Below, piece by piece: positions 43,932-53,226 of a DNA stretch of 64,000 nt. The position numbers and the translations under genes are program-made. The DNA lies in NCBI GenBank assembly GCA_019044685.2, contig JAGTXX020000005.1:186001-250000 (forward strand), written 5' to 3'. Source of the DNA: Nannochloris sp. 'desiccata' (taxonomy: Eukaryota > Chlorophyta > Trebouxiophyceae > Chlorellales > Chlorellaceae). The number at the start of each line of letters is the position of its first letter. Position 1 is the first letter of the stretch. A model generated the notes under the pieces. It ran no database searches, was not told the origin of the DNA, and saw only the letters and a program-made list of their open reading frames with translations.

Positions 43932-45889
43932 ATGATGCCGGTTGTTCATAAACGAACATCGCAACGTAAGAGCCTCAATACGACTTTATACACCTTTGTA
44001 GCTCTTGCTAGCGTGTTTTACATTGGCAGGCTATCTACATCCTCGTCGCCAGCAAAAACAGGAGACGTCGCTTCTTCTCAAGAATACAGGTCGGAGGCTT
44101 CTACAACCTCTAGCACTAGTGCGACTAGTAACAATTTACAATACAGTATCTTTAATTTAAATCTCAGATCAGATCTACCTATAGAAATCTGGGCTCAAAG
44201 TCAGCCTCACCCAGAAGCAGCTGACGTCCGTGCCTCTTTAAGTAACACTGAACTTACAAACTTAAAAAATTTGTGTGGCCGTACACTATACCACGGCCTA
44301 CAGAATGTAGTTGTAGCACACGACAATGGCCAAAGCTCCTTTTTCGCTACTGGGTAAGCTAAAAATGATCAAGAAAAACAATAAAACTCACCTTGTCGGG
44401 GGAAACCGGATCACCTCCTCTACTTGACCTAGTTCATCCTCTTTCTTTTTTCATTCTGTTTTCGTTACTATACCTTGAACTTAACTACTCTTCGAAAACA
44501 TTTAGGGACCTGCCACTGATGTGGATTCGAGATAGCGCCTTTCAAATAGGCGTTCTTCTACCAAAGGTGAAATCCCGCCCCTCCCTCCGCCTCGTAATTG
44601 AAGGTGGCATCCGCCAACAAGCCTTTTACATTCTTCAAGACCCCTACGCCAACGGATTTTACCCCGAATGGAGGGATCCGAATGAAGAAAATGAGGAAGA
44701 TCGTTCACTAGGAAGAGGGGGATGGGTCGGTGTAAGAAATTACGAACTGGACTCGGGGGCATATTTCTTGAATTTATTATGGAATTACGCGCAAACACCG
44801 GGAATTTATCGGCCAGAAGTACTTTTATCTGACCCAATGATCTACGATGCGGTCGTACTCATGGTACGCACGTGGGTTATAGAGCAACGACATAATGCAA
44901 CAACGAGCCCGTACCGCTTTGTAGAGCTAGAAAAGGACGGTCTAGGTAACCCTGTAGGGTATACAGGCATGATTTGGTCTGGATTTAGACCTTCGGATGA
45001 TGAAAATGGGTACGGATACTCTATTCCATCGAATATGTACGCAGCAGGGGCGCTTCAGCGAGCTTTAGAGCTGAATCGGGGTGTTTGGCAGTCAGCGGAA
45101 TTTGAACAGATGGCTTCGAAATTGTTAAAAGAAGTCATTGCAGGCATGGAGAAGTTTGGGATCGTAGATTCTACAGATAAGATATTAGATGTTGCTATCT
45201 TAAATGGAAATTCTGAAGAAAAAGTAATACTTTCTACCGAAGACCTTCCAGCAGAAGCGGCAAGCGTACCCGGTCCGAAAGTCTATGCTTACGAAGTAGA
45301 TGGACTTGGCAATGCTATAGCTGATTTTGACGATCCCAATTGGCCTTCTTTGGTGTCGATGCCTTTATTAGGCTACGCTGGATACGACGCTGCTGTGTAT
45401 GCTACGACCAGAAATCGTCTTTTGTCCACCAAAAATGAATACTGGTTTGAAGGAAAGGGCTTCCGAGGTATGGGAAGTCCGCATACATCGCATGGCATGG
45501 CATGGGCCTTGGGAACGCTGTCAGAAGCACTAACAGCAACGACAGCGGAAGATCGAGCGGAAAAACTAAGATTATTGTTAAAGCTTCAATGTGGCGATGG
45601 TTTAATGCACGAGAGTATTCACGTAGATAAATTAGATAGATGTACACGGAAATGGTTTGAATGGGCTAATGCCCTGTCTGTTGTTGCTATAGAGCATCTT
45701 GTGGGAGCTGATTGTGATGCCGCAGCGGAAGTGCACCACCGAGCGGTGATTGCACAAAGGGAAAAGTATAGGGGAAAGAATCGATTTATGGCGTTATTCC
45801 ATCAGGGTATTGAGTCTGCTGTGCAGTGGGGTGGGAAGTACAATAGCTCCAAAGTTAATGTTTGGAAAGGAATCGGTTGGACTATTTAG
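43932..45889 (+). CDS. GH125 exo-alpha-mannosidase-like, type II membrane protein
   Basis: Two exons, 43932-44353 and 44506-45889; 601 aa. A cytosolic basic N-terminus and a single hydrophobic segment (LYTFVALASVFYIGRL) make a Golgi/ER-type signal anchor, then a Ser/Thr-rich stem. The catalytic part matches GH125 (metal-independent alpha-mannosidase, DUF1237): ATGDLPLMWIRDSAFQ, IWSGFRPSDDENGYGYSIPSN, YEVDGLGN, DDPNWPSLVSMP, GSPHTSHG and WFEWAN. The WIRDSA motif is formed exactly across the splice (phase 2). GH125 enzymes remove terminal alpha-1,6-mannose from glycans. Start could be the second Met at 43935. Confidence 0.88.
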
Positions 45890-46063
45890 AAAGAGAAAGA
45901 TCCAAGGTGGGCAAAAATTATATTAGTTTGGTACTATAGTCAACTTATTTGTTAGTCCCTTTGAATTCTTTTTAAAAGCACTACAAATCATAGAGCAATG
46001 AAAGCAGAACAGAATAACAAAACAACGAACATCAAATCTAATCATCTAGTTCACACTATTACT

Positions 46064-47197
46064 TTACTTACTCAGATCTTTCCTCCCTAGATCTAGACCT
46101 ACCCTTCTATCAGCTTCCGAGGTCAAATCACACCGCCCACAAGCTAACAAACAATCCCCTGGGTGCTCCTTCGTGCCCACCATATACTCACGATTATTCT
46201 CACATTCCCCGCTTTCCGCCCACCCTTGGCACTCATGCTTCTTATTTTTACACCATACAGGAGCTGGCGGGGGTGGCGGTACGAACACTACATGCTGCAC
46301 TTTCTCGCCCCGTTCATTGGGCCCTTGAGCGTAGTGCCCCACGTGGTACCACTTGGTCGCTGCATACTTGATCCCGGAAATAACTGGACAGGATCCATGA
46401 AGTGACCCCTTATCGAGAGTGCCAGCTGTAGTTAGGGACCAAAAAAGTACTGCATCACCTTTTTCTGGTTTCACTGCTAAGCCGTCCATGGCACATTCGC
46501 TAAACCCCGCTTCTAGTGTCTGTGTCGCAGGTTTGGGTACGTTTGCAAAGACGGTTTCCCCACCCGACTCAGGGGACTCTAAATACATTAGTACAGTAGC
46601 TAAACGATTACCGCCATTTCGAACTGACACCTCGTCAAAAAAATAATCAAAATGGCCTTTATATTCCTGATCTTTTTCATACCGAAGGACTTGAAACCCC
46701 TCTCCATTCCCTGGAGGTATTAATGTCCACTCTGACAGTCGTCGTTCTATTTCTTCGATATCTTTATTTTCTGCCCGGTCAAAAAACATGCCATTGGAGG
46801 TACGAATGTCGCTTATACCATCACCACCACCTTCTTCCACAACTCCGCTACGGGCGAGACGCGGGGATGCGAGGTGGATTAAATAATTGCATTCAGCTTC
46901 AGAGAGGAAACCTCTGTAAAGAAAGATTCTTGGGGTCCAGGAGAGTACCTCCAGGCCTCTTTTCTGTGTAGTGTTCCTAGGCGCATAGCCTTGCTGCTGC
47001 TGATTTTGTTGTTGTTGTTGCTGCTGCTGTTGTTGTAAGATGCCGCCTCTGTTGTTAGAGACGACTGCCCTGTCGTTGCGCTGGCGTTCAGACCAACCTA
47101 TTAGGTCCCGTTCTGCTTCTAGAGCTGCGGTCGGGGACGGCAAGATGGAGCACGAGGCAGCGAGGAAGTACAGAGAGAGGAGAGAAGAAGGATTCAT
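46064..47197 (-). CDS. prolyl 4-hydroxylase with ShKT domain
   Basis: Intronless, 377 aa from the ATG at 47197; the frame runs further upstream without ATG support. Signal anchor LLSLYFLAASCSILPSP, a polyglutamine linker (about residues 43-58), then the 2-oxoglutarate/Fe(II) oxygenase fold: HFDYFFDE (first His, Asp), GGETVFANVP, and GSLHGSCPV with KYAATKWYH (second His and the 2-OG-binding Lys). A C-terminal six-Cys ShKT domain (about CKNKKHECQGWAESGECENN) is common in plant and algal P4Hs. It hydroxylates prolines of secreted Hyp-rich proteins in ER/Golgi, such as the surface protein encoded at 13.9-15.2 kb. Confidence 0.93.
   Translation of the reverse strand: MNPSSLLSLYFLAASCSILPSPTAALEAERDLIGWSERQRNDRAVVSNNRGGILQQQQQQQQQQNQQQQGYAPRNTTQKRGLEVLSWTPRIFLYRGFLSEAECNYLIHLASPRLARSGVVEEGGGDGISDIRTSNGMFFDRAENKDIEEIERRLSEWTLIPPGNGEGFQVLRYEKDQEYKGHFDYFFDEVSVRNGGNRLATVLMYLESPESGGETVFANVPKPATQTLEAGFSECAMDGLAVKPEKGDAVLFWSLTTAGTLDKGSLHGSCPVISGIKYAATKWYHVGHYAQGPNERGEKVQHVVFVPPPPPAPVWCKNKKHECQGWAESGECENNREYMVGTKEHPGDCLLACGRCDLTSEADRRVGLDLGRKDLSK
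46990..47037 (-). repeat. CAG/CAA polyglutamine tract in P4H
   Basis: Mixed CAA/CAG codons on the minus strand encode about 15 Gln interrupted by one Asn. Unstable-length candidate. Confidence 0.8.
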
Positions 47198-47571
47198 GGG
47201 TGCAAGTATGCGGGGTGAAATTAAGATAAGTAAGTGATGGTCTGCAGCAGTGCTGCTTAAGTGGTACAAAAAAAATAAAATAAAAGTTGAATGATTTTTT
47301 TCAAAAAACAAGTTGGTAGATACTCCGTGCCTGCGCACGCTCTTTTGCGGCGGGGAAAGACAGTGTTCCAACAAATACAATACATGCTATAGAGGCATGA
47401 AACCAGCCATCTTGAGCACGGCAGAGAAGCCGCTCAAAAAGGCCTTCGGAAGGAAAGGTCTCGGGGCTTCCTACTCGCCCAGTGTCCACATATGGCCCAT
47501 CAGCCTTTTACTTGTGCATTCATTCTATAATTTGTGTAATTCGTAATACTCTTGGATCTCAAACTGCAACA
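47198..47571. other. P4H/YbaB divergent promoter
   Basis: 374 bp between opposite-strand ATGs; no coding signal. Confidence 0.5.
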
Positions 47572-48373
47572 ATGGTAGCTGTTAATCTCACATTACACAA
47601 GGCATCTCTGCCTAGAACCGTCTCCTGCAGCAGGTTAGTTCAAATTTCATCGTGAATCATAGGTATAACTTTCAAGATAACACGTTTATGTTGATATCAT
47701 CCACCGAAACGGTCGCCATCACACCTTTTGTTTCCTTCATTTGCATCTCACCATCACATGTGCAGGCCTCGTGTTCAGCGTCGTGCTATTGCTCCCAGGG
47801 CACTCTTTGGCGGCGGCAAGAAGGACGGAGAGGTACGCATGCAGTTTACTGAATATGGTTCGCGCTCTGTATCGGAATTTGTCAAATAAGCTACCGCATA
47901 AAAAAGATGAACTCTCACCCCGCCTCTTCTCACCTCCACCTCTGTTCCCTATCCTTTATTTCCTCTCTTTAAATACCGCCCGCTCACCGTTGCTCTTCTC
48001 TTATTCTCATTAATAAAATTTACAGGGCGGCGGTGGCGGTTTCCCTGGTATGGGAGGCATGGGCAATCTCATGGAAAACATCAAAAAAGCTCAAGCGATG
48101 GTCCAAGTGGAAGCGGCCAAGGTCCAACAAGAACTATCTCTGGCAGAATTCGAAGGCTTTTCTTCCGACGAATCCGTTCGTGTTGTAATGAGTGGAAATC
48201 AAGAACCGAAGAGCGTCGATATCACTGAAGAAGCATACAAGTTGGGTAATGAGAAATTACAAATACTGGTAACCGAGGCGATGAAGGATGCTCATGCAAA
48301 GAGTGTAGCAGGAATGAAGGCACGCATGGGGGAACTGGCTGCCAAGATGGGCCTGCCAACTCCCCCGCAGTAG
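47572..48373 (+). CDS. YbaB/EbfC-family nucleoid-associated protein, plastid (STIC2-like)
   Basis: Three exons: 47572-47633, 47766-47832 and 48026-48373; 158 aa. The N-terminal 36 residues (SLPRTVSCSRRPRVQRRA) are a transit peptide. A Gly-rich linker FGGGKKDGEGGGGG, with GFPGMGGMGNL, leads into the YbaB core (MENIKKAQAMVQVEAAKVQQ, ...GFSSDESVRVVMSGNQEPKS...). In bacteria the family binds DNA as a dimer; the plastid homologue STIC2 is linked to thylakoid membrane biogenesis. Introns are phase 2 and 0. TGTAA at 48521-48525 lies beyond that of the convergent FtsHi gene, so 3' UTRs overlap. Confidence 0.88.
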
Positions 48374-48503
48374 ACAAAACGTGTTGTTCAGTTGATTGAG
48401 TGATAGCTAGGAATTTTTGTAGTCTCAGACTAAGTCTGTTAAACATTTTGCCGCAAATTACTAGGAACGAAGATATATAGCTGTTGCTTTGCAGACTTCT
48501 GCA

Positions 48504-48525
48504 TTACAGAGGATAACTGATGTAA
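48504..48525. terminator. overlapping poly(A) signals of YbaB (+) and FtsHi (-)
   Basis: The minus-strand TGTAA (complement of 48504-48508) and the plus-strand TGTAA (48521-48525) lie so that each transcript runs past the other's signal. The two mRNAs would overlap by tens of nucleotides. Confidence 0.55.
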
Positions 48526-48559
48526 TAAAAGCAATAGAAAATGCAATATGAGAGACACA

Positions 48560-51073
48560 TTATACACTCTTTCCAGCAGATGCAGCTATCGCTTCACTTC
48601 TGCTAGGAGGTGCACTCGGTGGATTCGAGTCGAGTAACTCTTCAAGCTCGCTTCCCGTCACTGTTTCATTCACTATCAAAGCATCAGCCACAGCCTCAAC
48701 AGCCCGTTTCCTCCTTTCCAACTCCTCCAAATTCTCTTTATACGCCACTTTCACAATCTCAGCAGCACGTGATCGTATCTCATGCCAACTTTGATCAGAA
48801 GGTTGGAAGGCCCCGCCTGGGATTACATCACCGAAGAGATCAGAATCTATGTTATCCACAGTGACTTCAAAGCTCTTTTGCATAAATCCAAGTCTCCCAG
48901 GAGGTGGTGCATACGTAGTAATACCCACAACTGGATCTAGGCCATAATTCGCGACTAAGCGTAAAGCTAAGCGAGTAGCGTCTCTAATGTCTGACACGCT
49001 GTAGGTAGTAGGCACTCCAATAGAGACCTCTTCAGCTGCACGGCCACCCAGAACGACACGAATTCGGTCCATCAATCTACCACGGGTCATAATCAAGTAG
49101 TCTTCATCAGCACCACGTGCATAGATGGTCCTGCTCCAATCCCTTCCTCGAGGCACAAGCGAAACCCGCTCTACCGCTTCGATTCTTTCAGAAGCTCTGT
49201 GTAAAAGAGTAGCGATAATTGCAGTTCCAGCTTCATGTACGGCCATTGCACGGCGAATAGGGAATCTATCTGGTAAAGAAGGGCGGCGAATACCTTGCAA
49301 AACACGATCAACTGCATTAGCAACATCTTCAGGTATGATTTCATCTCCACCTCGTCGAACAGCTTCCAAGGCAGATTCGTTTAGAACATTGCCCAGTTCT
49401 GCACCAGATAAGCCCGGCAAATCCTTGGCAAGCTGCCTCAGGTCTACCGTTTCAGAAATAACGTGACGGCGAGCGTGAATGGCTAAAATTTCTGCTCTGC
49501 CACCTTCATCTGGGCGCCGAATAATGATCTTTCTATCAAATCGACCAGCTCTAACTAACGCAGAATCCAGTAAATCAGGTCTATTTGTAGCTGCAATGAA
49601 TACCACACCAATATCAGGTTTAAACCCATCCATTTCGGATAAAAGCTGATTTAATGTCTGTTCTCTCTCTTCATTTGTTTTTACCCCGGCAGACGCTCTT
49701 CTAATACCTAGTGCATCAATCTCGTCAACGAAGATAATACAGGGCGCTTGTGCACGTGCACGTTTGAATAGATCACGAACACGAGCAGCTCCTACACCGA
49801 CAATAGCCTCTACAAACTCAGACCCTGCCATTTGGTAGAAAGGAACTCCTGCTTCGCCTGCTACGGCTTTTGCTACGAGGGTTTTCCCAACACCGGGATC
49901 TCCAGAAAGTAATATACCTTTCGGAGGCCGTGCTTCCAAGGCAGCAAACTTTTTAGGGTCCTTCAAAAACTCTACTACTTGTTTGAGTTCTTTTACTGTG
50001 GCGCCAAGTCCACCGACGTCTTTAAACTCAATGCCAGTCGAGCCATCTTTCCTAGCGTTTCCTTTCGATTGAGCAAACTCCATGGCTTGAAACATATCTG
50101 TAGGCATCTGACGACGAGGGCGGAAGATTCCTATGGCCAATGCGATACCTAAAAAGGAGACTCCAAATCCGTAGAAAACAAATTGAGGTAAATTTTCCCA
50201 AAATGTGTGAAGCGACGGCTCAGGGGCGGTAAGGTTAAAAGAAACGTTCAACTGTCTATCTGCAGGGCAATTGTATCCACTTTTTTGTGTAGCAGCAGTC
50301 CACCCTTTTTCAGCTAAATCCCGTCGAGCAATAGGTGAAATTCGCTGTTCGTATGCCTGAAACAGCTGTTCAAATACCTGATTATAGCCATATTGAGCCG
50401 GGTGCACCAATTCTTGTGGAGAGCGTTTGCCTTTGAAAATGGCACCTTCACTACCTCCACCCATGTAATCTCTAAGGAAATTATCAGGGCCAGGTTGATC
50501 TATATTTACCCAGGCTTGCCCACCATCTGCTTTCGTGACGAGAACTCTATAGCCTTCAAAGGATGGTCTCATAAATCGACCAGAGTCTCTGAAAAATTGA
50601 AGTTGCCACGCTGCAGCATCAGGATCGTAGTATTTACTCGTCCAGTTGCGTTCTCTAAGGCCTTGGTAAAATTCCATATAGGTCATACGAGGCAGAGAAC
50701 GCCATTGAGGCTCTGGGGCGTAGTTGACAGTGCCTAGTACCTCTGGCGGGACAAAATCGTAGATATTTTCAACTGTATTGCCTTCTTTATCCTTGGTTTC
50801 TACTTCAAAATGAACGAATAGGTCATCTACGGTAGGACCAGCCTGCTTAATGCGTTTTAAATCGGATTTTGAGAATTTTGAGTTGGGTTTTGGAGGGGAT
50901 GCCGCTGCTGCATCCTTGTTAGCCTTGGTTGCGACGGCACGGGGCTTCTTGCTGCCGGCAGGCTTGGAACTCCACGTTGAACTTGTAGTGCAGCTAACTA
51001 CGGCCGGCTGGAGGCAGGTGGAGTCGCCAGTGCGCTGGTATGAAGCGCAAGAGAGAATTGATGCCATTTGCAA
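48560..51073 (-). CDS. FtsHi: FtsH-like AAA protein lacking the protease zinc site
   Basis: Intronless, 837 aa. Ser/Thr/Lys-rich transit peptide; a transmembrane helix (FYGFGVSFLGIALAIGIF) about residues 290-310; AAA ATPase with Walker A GDPGVGKT (about 390), Walker B IIFVDEIDAL and SRH ATNRPDLLD...GRFDRK. The M41 peptidase part is recognisable but the HEXXH zinc motif is HEAGT (His613-Glu614-Ala-Gly-Thr617): the second metal His is Thr, so proteolysis should be lost. This is the definition of plant FtsHi proteins, which in Arabidopsis form the Ycf2/FtsHi ATP-driven import motor at the chloroplast inner envelope. Which FtsHi subgroup it belongs to is not decidable by eye. Confidence 0.93.
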   Translation of the reverse strand: MQMASILSCASYQRTGDSTCLQPAVVSCTTSSTWSSKPAGSKKPRAVATKANKDAAAASPPKPNSKFSKSDLKRIKQAGPTVDDLFVHFEVETKDKEGNTVENIYDFVPPEVLGTVNYAPEPQWRSLPRMTYMEFYQGLRERNWTSKYYDPDAAAWQLQFFRDSGRFMRPSFEGYRVLVTKADGGQAWVNIDQPGPDNFLRDYMGGGSEGAIFKGKRSPQELVHPAQYGYNQVFEQLFQAYEQRISPIARRDLAEKGWTAATQKSGYNCPADRQLNVSFNLTAPEPSLHTFWENLPQFVFYGFGVSFLGIALAIGIFRPRRQMPTDMFQAMEFAQSKGNARKDGSTGIEFKDVGGLGATVKELKQVVEFLKDPKKFAALEARPPKGILLSGDPGVGKTLVAKAVAGEAGVPFYQMAGSEFVEAIVGVGAARVRDLFKRARAQAPCIIFVDEIDALGIRRASAGVKTNEEREQTLNQLLSEMDGFKPDIGVVFIAATNRPDLLDSALVRAGRFDRKIIIRRPDEGGRAEILAIHARRHVISETVDLRQLAKDLPGLSGAELGNVLNESALEAVRRGGDEIIPEDVANAVDRVLQGIRRPSLPDRFPIRRAMAVHEAGTAIIATLLHRASERIEAVERVSLVPRGRDWSRTIYARGADEDYLIMTRGRLMDRIRVVLGGRAAEEVSIGVPTTYSVSDIRDATRLALRLVANYGLDPVVGITTYAPPPGRLGFMQKSFEVTVDNIDSDLFGDVIPGGAFQPSDQSWHEIRSRAAEIVKVAYKENLEELERRKRAVEAVADALIVNETVTGSELEELLDSNPPSAPPSRSEAIAASAGKSV

Positions 51074-51649
51074 ATTATGATTTCTATTAAATTAGCACCA
51101 ACTCCACTCTCAGTGTATGCTCGAATATCTCAAGAATAAACCGCTTTGGATCGTTTCTGGGGAAAACTATGTATGTTCAGTGTCGTTTTATATCTGCTGG
51201 CTAGAGATGGCATGCAAAGTATACTAAATACTAAATCTATTTGGCGGGCAACAACACAGGGAGGGTAGTTAAGATGCAATATTGTTACGAGATCGTCTAG
51301 AAAAGGCAATGCGCTTGTAGATAATGAAAAAACTGGCCTCCAATCCTGATCAAAAAGAAACTTTGAAAACGAGCGCGAGCCAACTGAAAATCGCTGAAAG
51401 AGAGGGTTCAGCTCTCATCTACCCGCAAACCAAAGAACTTTAGATCATTTTAAAAGACCTGTCTTCGCTCAAACTGCCTGCAGGCGTGTATTCTGTTCCT
51501 AGGTTTAGTGATTAGCATTCAGCAAACTTACTACCAACAAAAAACTCGCTAATCGATCGATTAATTTTACATTCGATTTAAGCAGATCGTTTTCTACACT
51601 CTGTAAATTTAGTTACCATCTTTAGAGCAGTCACCTGCAGCAGCATATA
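51074..51649. other. FtsHi/ATP synthase e divergent promoter
   Basis: 576 bp; AT-rich with no coding signal. Confidence 0.5.
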
Positions 51650-52100
51650 ATGTTTCAACCATACTCGGGCACATCGAGCCTTGCAAAGGTAAGCAAGGCT
51701 CTCTAGCACCTTAGGAATGCCAGCTTGGTACATGGGATGGATACTTCTAAGATCTATCGCCCGATGGTTATCACCCCTGCCCTCTCTTTGTTAACCACTT
51801 CTTTCTTGGTCATCTTATTAATTTCTCCGTGGTGGTGCAGGCTTTACGGATTTTTGCGTTTGGAACAGGCATTGCCTATGGCTCTGTGAAGCTTGGACAC
51901 CTCAAGGTGCGTACCTAGGAGAGAGTCAACAAATAAAAGTCCTTCTCCAACTCATCTATCCATCCTGAAAAGGAATGCCTTCACTGTCTTGCCGCCCTAT
52001 CACAATTCAAACTGACACCTCCCGCCCCCCCCCCCCCCCCATTTTTATACAGAGTGTAGCGGCTTCTAATGCAAAGAAGGCAGCTAAAGAGCAGCATTAG
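51650..52100 (+). CDS. probable mitochondrial ATP synthase subunit e
   Basis: Three exons: 51650-51688 (MFQPYSGTSSLAK), 51841-51906 and 52053-52100; about 50 aa, all junctions phase 0. The middle exon is a hydrophobic helix ALRIFAFGTGIAYGSVKLGH with the small-residue GXXXG-type face and a Lys/His end; the last exon is basic (SNAKKAAKEQH). Length, single helix and G-rich face match F1Fo subunit e, which promotes dimerisation of the enzyme at cristae. The similarity is short, so other one-helix mitochondrial proteins remain possible. The last intron ends in a C16 run before TATACAG. Confidence 0.5.
52025..52040 (+). repeat. C16 homopolymer in an intron
   Basis: Sixteen Cs near the 3' end of the last intron of the small gene, acting as its pyrimidine tract; a T4 and ATACAG acceptor follow. 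Prone to length errors. Confidence 0.85.
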
Positions 52101-53226
52101 AATGAATTTGACCCTTGATTTCCGTTTTTCCCTTCTACTTTGATTGCTTTCATAGGATAGATAATTTTCCGCGCTGCTCATCATAGGCCTTTCTAAGAAA
52201 TCCTCTTTCGTTCTTTCTGTAAAATAAAATAACTGCCAAACGTTTACAGACAATAGTATGGTTATGCATTGCGCACGGAGGAGTTTCATAAACAAGCAGC
52301 ATTTATATCAATTGAAATAGAAAAAGAAAGAAAGAAAAAAGGGGAAGCAATTTTCTTCTACCGCCAATGCATATCAATAGAAGCAGTAGATCAAAAAAGG
52401 GTCTTGCCACAAAATTAGTACAAAATCAAATCAATGATCAAGGGGAAGGGGGAACAGAGAGAGATGAGCACAATCATGAGGATGAAAATATCATTGCACA
52501 GGGGCAAAAAAGGAATGCGTCCTAGTATAAAAACTTTGGAGGCATGATAAAACGGTCGATAGACGCACTTTTTAAAAAGTAATAAGGAAAATTGCCAAAT
52601 CAACGTGAATTGTTTTGTTTTATGTAGTATGCTTAAGGTCATAAAGCAAGAGAACTTAATTAATATGTCTGGCGAAAAGAAGAAAAAACGCGCCTGTCCT
52701 GTGTTTGTGCTGTGCTCGAAAAAAAACGGAACAAAACAAAAAGAGGCCAAGCAACCGCTTTTTTTACTTTTTTCCCATTTGGTTGATATTCTTCATAATA
52801 GGGGGTCGTTGATTTAATACTTTAATATAAAAGCGAAAAAGGGCGTCATCATCATTAGCATGTATGCCTCCAAACAAAAGAAAAAAAGAAAAAAAGAAAG
52901 AAAGTCGTTAGGGGTCGAGGCAGTGTCATCTTTCAAAGGTCCGAATTTCCATCTGCCAAGGCGTTGCAGAGAGACGGTGCTCTGTTAGTTCCTTCGTAAA
53001 CACAGACACAGATACCCGTAGCGTGTGGCAATATTCATAAAAAGAGGAAGAAGAAAAAAGAAGAAAATAGTGTACAAAAAGAACAAAAAAAACGTGGGAA
53101 AGATTAATCAATCAATGCAGGAATGGGTACTTCTAGAAGAAAGGAAGAAATCTTTAGTAAATCAAACACAGAATGAGGTATTCAGCTATTTAGCTACATC
53201 AAACAAGACTTTAGCCAGCTAGCCAA
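52101..53226. other. 1.1-kb convergent 3' region
   Basis: Between the small gene (+) and the AP2 gene (-). Rich in GAAA/AAAG microsatellite-like purine runs (about 52317-52340 and 52876-52905). No convincing gene; the short frames have low-complexity composition. Confidence 0.5.
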
